In this document: positions 59,043-64,000 of the stretch, piece by piece
Position numbering within the stretch: the first letter of the stretch is position 1
Layout of the letters: each line of letters opens with the position of its first letter
Assembly: GCA_024180945.1 (NCBI GenBank)
Contig: JAKSGN010000041.1
Location: 1 to 64,000 of the forward strand
Source: Macrophomina tecta
Lineage: Eukaryota > Ascomycota > Dothideomycetes > Botryosphaeriales > Botryosphaeriaceae
Direction of reading: 5' to 3'
Length of the DNA stretch: 64,000 nt
Notes under the pieces: model-generated
Databases searched by the model: none
What the model saw: only the letters and a program-made list of their open reading frames with translations
What the model was told of the DNA's origin: nothing
Translations under genes and position numbers: made by a program

Positions 59043-60151
59043 GTTTCTAAGCTCTTTTTTTTTTCTAAAGTACTCGCTATAAGTCTTTTAACTATCTAGT
59101 AGCTATACTAGCCCTCCGCGTTAGGCTCTAAAATTATTAATAGGAGGGATGCTTTATAAAAGAGTATCTAGTAAGCTAGAGAATAAAGGCGACTAAAATT
59201 ATATAGAAGATAAGAAGGGGTAAAAAAAGAGTCTAAAATAACTCTATTATATAGCATCTCGTAGGCGATCGAGTAGAATACTAAAACTAAAAGAATCTAT
59301 TTTAAAAGAAAAAGAAATACCGCTTCTATATACTCTATAAGTATACTATAAAGTAGTATCTAAATATTATTATTTCTTTTTTATCTTAAAGGTTATCTTA
59401 CTTCTTTTATAGTAGTAAACGTTATTTATTATTTAGCTTCTTTTTATACTAGTAAATATTACCTATTATTTAGCTTCTTTTTACGTTAGTAAATATTATC
59501 TATTATTTAGCTTCTTTTTGTACTAGTAAATATTATCTATTATTTAGTATTAAATATTAATAAGTAAGCTTATATAAGCGTAGCTTATTAATATATTACC
59601 TTAGGTATTAGTATACTATCTAAGGTATATAACGAATATACCTTAGAGTTATAGCAGTGGTAAACTATAATAGTAAACTAAGGTAGTAAACTAAGATAGT
59701 AAAATTTACTACCCTACTTTACTAACTAATAACTAAACGGGTATAGCCCCTACTAAAATTCCTTTTACATATTATAAAAGTTTAATTATTTCCAAATATT
59801 ATAATATAAAAATTATATAAAATAAATAAGAATTAGGGCTAGAATCTTATTTCTTATAAATTACCTTTATTAGATTTCTTATACGGTATATCTAGAAGAA
59901 TCTAATTATATAAGAAATACCTATATATAAAGAACTCTAGATAGTACCGTAGTTTTATTTTTTAAGACGCGTAATACTAAGAACTCTAATATAAAAGCTT
60001 TATTCTATATTTTTATCTTCCCTCTTATCTTTCTTTATTAAATCTCCTATCTATTTTTTTCTTAGAGAATTATCTCCTTCCGACTACTTACTAGGCTATA
60101 TTATTTATAATATAGCTTAGTAATCCTCTACCCAAGCCTCAGCGCTTTATA
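59043..60151. other. Non-coding AT-rich stretch; its right part is presumed to include the 5' LTR of copia H
   Basis: No decayed protein domain is readable here. It contains the 37-bp tandem repeat (59413-59547), several short palindromes (59575-59640) and, from about 59750, DNA with more CA/TG. The primer site at 60152 implies that an LTR ends at 60151 (…cgctttata), but its left end could not be fixed because no second copy lies in the window. Confidence 0.5.
59413..59547 (+). repeat. 37-bp tandem repeat, about 3.6 units
   Basis: Units start at 59413, 59450, 59487 and 59524, each beginning tagtaaa-y-rtta and containing tattatttagcttctttt. Units differ at C/T and G/A positions only, as expected for RIP acting on an array that was once uniform. 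Confidence 0.88.
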
Positions 60152-63100
60152 GGTTATAAGCCTGGAGGACTAGAGAGATAAATTACTCTAGGAGAAAGCA
60201 CTACCTATTTTAGCAATACGATTACCGAAAATAGAAACTACTATTATTCTTTAATAGGTGCTCGTGGCCTATAAAGTCCCTACCTGGCCGTACCTAAGTA
60301 ATTAGGGTAAATATGGTTACTAGTAGTATAAAATCCCTAAGAAAACCTACTAGCAACGGGCATTTACTAATAGGCATTAACGTTATAAGGATATTAACTC
60401 GGCGTAGTTAATATAAACCTTATAGCGCGTCTCCCACCTATTAAAGCAATTAAATATTAAGAGGAAAAGAGGAGGAATTTATAAAAACCCCCTAAAACCC
60501 CCGAAAGGCTATAGGCTTTATTTAAACCTCTAGAGTTTATTATAAAGACCTAAGCCTACTAGGGCCTTCTAAAAGGCCTAGAGTATATTATTCTAAGTCC
60601 TAGCCCTAAGGGGACTTAAGAATAATAAGTTATTAATTATATTTAGCCTTAGGATACCTAAACCTAAGGACTAAAATATTTATTCTAAGCCGAACTTAAG
60701 TCCGTTATAAACGAGACTTCGACATTACTTAGTACTATTATAAGGCTTATATTTTACCTATAAATAGTACTAAAGTTATTATTAAATAGGCCGAGGAAAA
60801 ATCTTTTCTCTTAGCTAACTTATTCTTATTAGCCTTTAATCTATTATAAGGCTAATAAAATTACTTTATAGCTCTATTCTTTTAAGGAGATTTAGAATAA
60901 GAAGCTATTCTAATAGATATAAGACCTACGCATTTTAGGAAAAGGGGGAACTCCTAGTATGTAAGACGTAAGGTATTCTATAAAGGACTAATTAAGTATT
61001 TAATTAGATCCGTTATAAGGGGGTTTATATATTATTAAAATAGCCGATTCAATACTTAAAATCCCTAAGCTCTAAGGGAGCTCTAACTGGGATTTATAGT
61101 CTATTAGGATAGAATCTATTCTAATAGAAAAAGATTATTATAATATAATAACCTCTACGGTAACTAAACTAAGTTCTACCGAGGCTAAATAAGATTCTAA
61201 AGCATCTACTTTAATTAAATTAAGCCTTAGTAATGGCACCTTATTATAAATTAAAGGTATAAGAAATCCTAGAGAATTATAGACGGCTCTAAAGAACCTA
61301 TATGAACTGCACGGCTTTAGTAGCGAGTTTCTTATTATAAAGAAACTAATTAACACTACGCTAGCCGGAAAAAAGAGAAATCTAGAAGCGTATTTATAAG
61401 AAATAAAGCGCTTAACCAATACCCTTATCTCTAGGGATATCCGGTTGCTAGATAAGTTTATAGCCAGTTTAGTACTAAGTAATCTATCGAAGGATTACGA
61501 GCAAACTATAGCTATTATTACATAGCAAATTTGATCTTCTAATAACCTAGTATTAGAAGATATCTTTGCATAATTAACGAATGAAGGGCGCCGGCTTAAA
61601 GATACTAGAACCTTTAATAAACTGGAAGATAAAGACGTAGAAATATCCCTTAATACATCTAAATTTAATAAAAATAAAGGTCCTAAAGCTAAGTGTCCGT
61701 GGTGCAATAAATCTAGCTATAAGAAAGATAAATACTAGGTAAAGTACCGTATCTAAAGCCGGATAATAATAAAAAAAACAGCCACAATAAGCAGTCCGTA
61801 AATAATATAGATAATAATAATAAGAAAGACGATTCTAAATTAGAATTAAGCCTTATAACTAAAGAATTCCTTAAGAAATATATTCTTAATACTAAGAATA
61901 GTAAGCCTTAGATTCTAGATTCTAGAGCTACTATCTATATTTATACTTATTCGGATCTATTTAAGGAGTTAAATAATACTCCTATAGCTATTAAATAGAG
62001 CGAGGGCAATAGCTAAATTAAGGCTAAGAAAGTAGGTTATATAAATATCTACTTTCTAAATACTAATAAAAAAGCCCGTATAAACGACGTTCTATTAGTC
62101 CTAGAAATAGGAGTTAACCTACTTTCTCTTACTAAGATAGTAGAGAAAGGCTTTAAGGTTAATTTTAAGCTAAATCTATTTAAGATCTATTACCCTAGTA
62201 ATAAGTTATTTGCTAAGGGAACTTATATAAACAGCTTATCTATTCTAAATCCTAAGTATCTGGACTACGCTACGGGTAATATTAAGCCCGTATATAATAC
62301 TATTTAGTACGAGCGTCTCGGGTATATAGAAAATAAAGCCCTAGAATACCTTTCTAAGGTTACGGAAGGAACTACCCTAGAAAATAATAATAGTCCGAAA
62401 ATAAAAGACTATAAAGTCTATATTAAGTCTAAGATAACTAGGAATATAAGCAAGGTTTCTAGTACTAAAGCTAAGGACTATTTAGAAATTATTTATCTAA
62501 ATAGAGGCGGTCCTATTAAGCCTATAACTATATAAGGTTTTAGGTATTACTTAACCTTTCTAGATAATGCTACTAGTTATTTAGAACTAGAGCTATTAAA
62601 GTCTAGAGAAGCCCTTGCTAATTATCTAAAAAGCTTTATTATTAGAGCTAAAAATTAGTCTAATAATAAGGTAAAGAGGCTCCATTTCGATAATAAGTTT
62701 AAGTTAAAAGAAATAGATAATTTAGCTAAAGAAAGGGGTATTATATTAACCTATTCGGCTCCGTATGCTAAAGAGTAAAATGGAAAAGCCGAACGAGTAA
62801 ATAGAACCTTATTTAATAAGGTACGAGTCTTATTAATAAGTAGTAATCTTTCTAGAAAGTACTAGGAAGAGGTGCTTCTAGCCGCTACCTACTTATATAA
62901 TAGAACTTCTAATAGTTCTATTAACTATTAAACCCCCTTCGAAGCTCATTATAAAAGGAAGCCAAATCTAGAAAATATTAAAGTATAGGGCTTATTATAT
63001 TATAAAAAAGAGCCTAAAGAGCTAGTAACTAAGCTAGACTCTAGGGCCACTAAGTAATATTTAATTAGTTACGGCTCGAATTAGTATAAACTACTAGACC

Positions 63101-63565
63101 TAAATACTACTAAAATTATCTAGACTAGAGACGTTAAAATCCTCGAAAATAGGTTTTATAAAGACCTAATAATAGACGAGGAACTAATTATAGAAGACGA
63201 GCTAGAATTAGAAAATAACTAATTAAATAATAATTTATATCCTAATCTAAATAAGGATTTAACTACTAATCCTCGTAATAATATAGAAGAAAATTCTAGT
63301 AAAAAAAATAGCTAGGAGAGCTTTTATAAAGATTTACTAGAAGCTACTTATAATATTAAACTAGAAGAATATATACCTACTAGCTATAAAGAGGTTCTTA
63401 ATTATCCTAAAAAAGACCCTTATTTAAAGGTAATATAGGATAAATATAACGGTCTAATTAAGACCAATTATTAATAATTAGTTAAACTACCTAAAGACGT
63501 ACCTATTCTTAAAGGATATTAGGTTTTAACTAAAAAATATAAGGCTAATAGGACTTATTATTAGA
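60152..63565 (+). pseudogene. Copia H: gag-pol from primer site to start of reverse transcriptase, partly mutated
   Basis: Primer site ggttataagcctgg at 60152-60165. Gag at ~60900-61735 is a UBN2-like region (EAK-DSKASTLIKLSLSNGTLLQIKGI), ending in a preserved zinc knuckle CPWCNKSSYKKDKY (61697-61738). Protease is near 61900. Pre-integrase is at ~62170-62340 (KLFAKGTYINSLSILNPKYL). Integrase at ~62480-62960 is well preserved: YLTFLDNATSYLELELLKSR, KRLHFDNKFK, TYSAPYAKE then NGKAERVNRTL. Reverse transcriptase begins near 63420 (LPKDVPILKGY, KYKAN) and is lost after ~63565. Stops are mostly TAG/TAA, but many CA/TG remain, so RIP was lighter here. Minus-strand ORFs within it are shadows. Confidence 0.8.
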
Positions 63566-64000
63566 ATAATAGGCCCTAGTATACTCTTTAGGTATTATTT
63601 ACGTGCGTCTTACATGCTTATTATGTGCTACGCACTAGCCCCGGCATATAATACTATTATAGGTGAATCCTACTATACTAAGGATTTATATTTAAGAATA
63701 TAACCCTTTAAAGGCTCCCTATTTATAACTAATCTATTTACTTATAATTAAATTCTTCCTAATTTCTTTTAGAAAAGCAGCCGGCCTTAAAGGGCTATAT
63801 ATATTAATTTTAACACCTCCGAAGAAAAGAGGACGATCGTATAATAAGTGATATAAGGGGCTAATAGAGTCGCTTAAATATTCGAGCCGAATTAATAGAA
63901 ACAGGCTTATTAACCCCCGAAGGCTATTTAACGCTAACTAACGATAGAAATATTCGGGGCACTAATTACCTAATAGATAACGTAGTTAAGCTAGGGGCGG
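63566..64000. other. Unidentified sequence at the right edge
   Basis: Copia H homology stops at about 63565. From 63598 there is a patch with unmutated TG/CA (gtgcgtcttacatgcttatt, then atgtgctacgcac) forming an imperfect hairpin with arms gtgcgt/acgcac, followed by AT-rich DNA with no domain I can recognise. It could be the start of another insertion that continues outside the window. Confidence 0.35.

Noticed and set aside
61138..61707. Minus-strand ORFs of 93 and 70 codons
   Set aside because: They are antisense to the recognisable gag and zinc knuckle of copia H on the plus strand.
1..64000. tRNA or rRNA genes, CRISPR arrays, biosynthetic or defence gene clusters
   Set aside because: None could be supported. 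The tRNA-like sequences seen are retrotransposon primer sites, and the repeats lack any spacer-repeat order.

Overview
The window looks like an AT-rich, gene-poor compartment of a filamentous ascomycete (Pezizomycotina) genome. No host gene is recognisable in 64 kb. Almost everything is transposable-element DNA mutated in the repeat-induced point mutation (RIP) pattern: CpA and TpG are nearly absent, TpA is in excess, CpG is largely kept, and the in-frame stops are TAG/TAA where Gln and Trp codons stood. Species cannot be named from the sequence.

Three islands escaped this mutation: (i) 1-~1582, the 5' part of a hAT transposon with an open transposase frame running off the left edge; (ii) 12560-13355, a GC-rich solo LTR with a perfect 5-bp target duplication; (iii) 23008-25866, a complete hAT transposon with 21-bp inverted termini and a perfect 8-bp target duplication, whose transposase has a 1-bp frameshift in the dimerisation domain.

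Layout: 1583-5479 5' half of a gypsy element (minus); 5489-12110 complete LTR-A gypsy chromovirus (minus); 12111-14111 3' end of an LTR-B gypsy (plus) split by the fresh solo LTR; 14112-15784, 32912-34933 and 35671-39270 three pieces of one gypsy element, called G (minus); 15785-32906 complete LTR-B gypsy B1 (minus), itself interrupted by copia D (16879-22734) and the hAT element; 34934-35665 a mutated solo LTR-B inside G; 39276-53846 gypsy B2 (minus), its 3' LTR split by copia C (39980-46209); 53852-59042 gypsy F of the LTR-A family (plus); 59043-60151 non-coding with a 37-bp tandem repeat; 60152-~63565 copia H (plus), less mutated; then an unidentified end.

The nesting gives a relative chronology: G is oldest, then LTR-B elements, then copias, then the unmutated hAT and solo LTR, which entered already-mutated DNA. 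The most interesting recurrent feature is an extra antisense ORF between the chromodomain of pol and the 3' LTR in at least three gypsy subfamilies. It encodes a Cys-x2-Cys-x5/6-Cys basic motif followed by a helical, charged region. A conserved palindrome lies between this ORF and the polypurine tract. Dispersed short palindromes, one of which encodes a recurring peptide, and a half-tRNA-type primer site shared by all three copia elements are further points of interest. Element boundaries come from matching LTR ends and target duplications by eye; internal domain limits are approximate.
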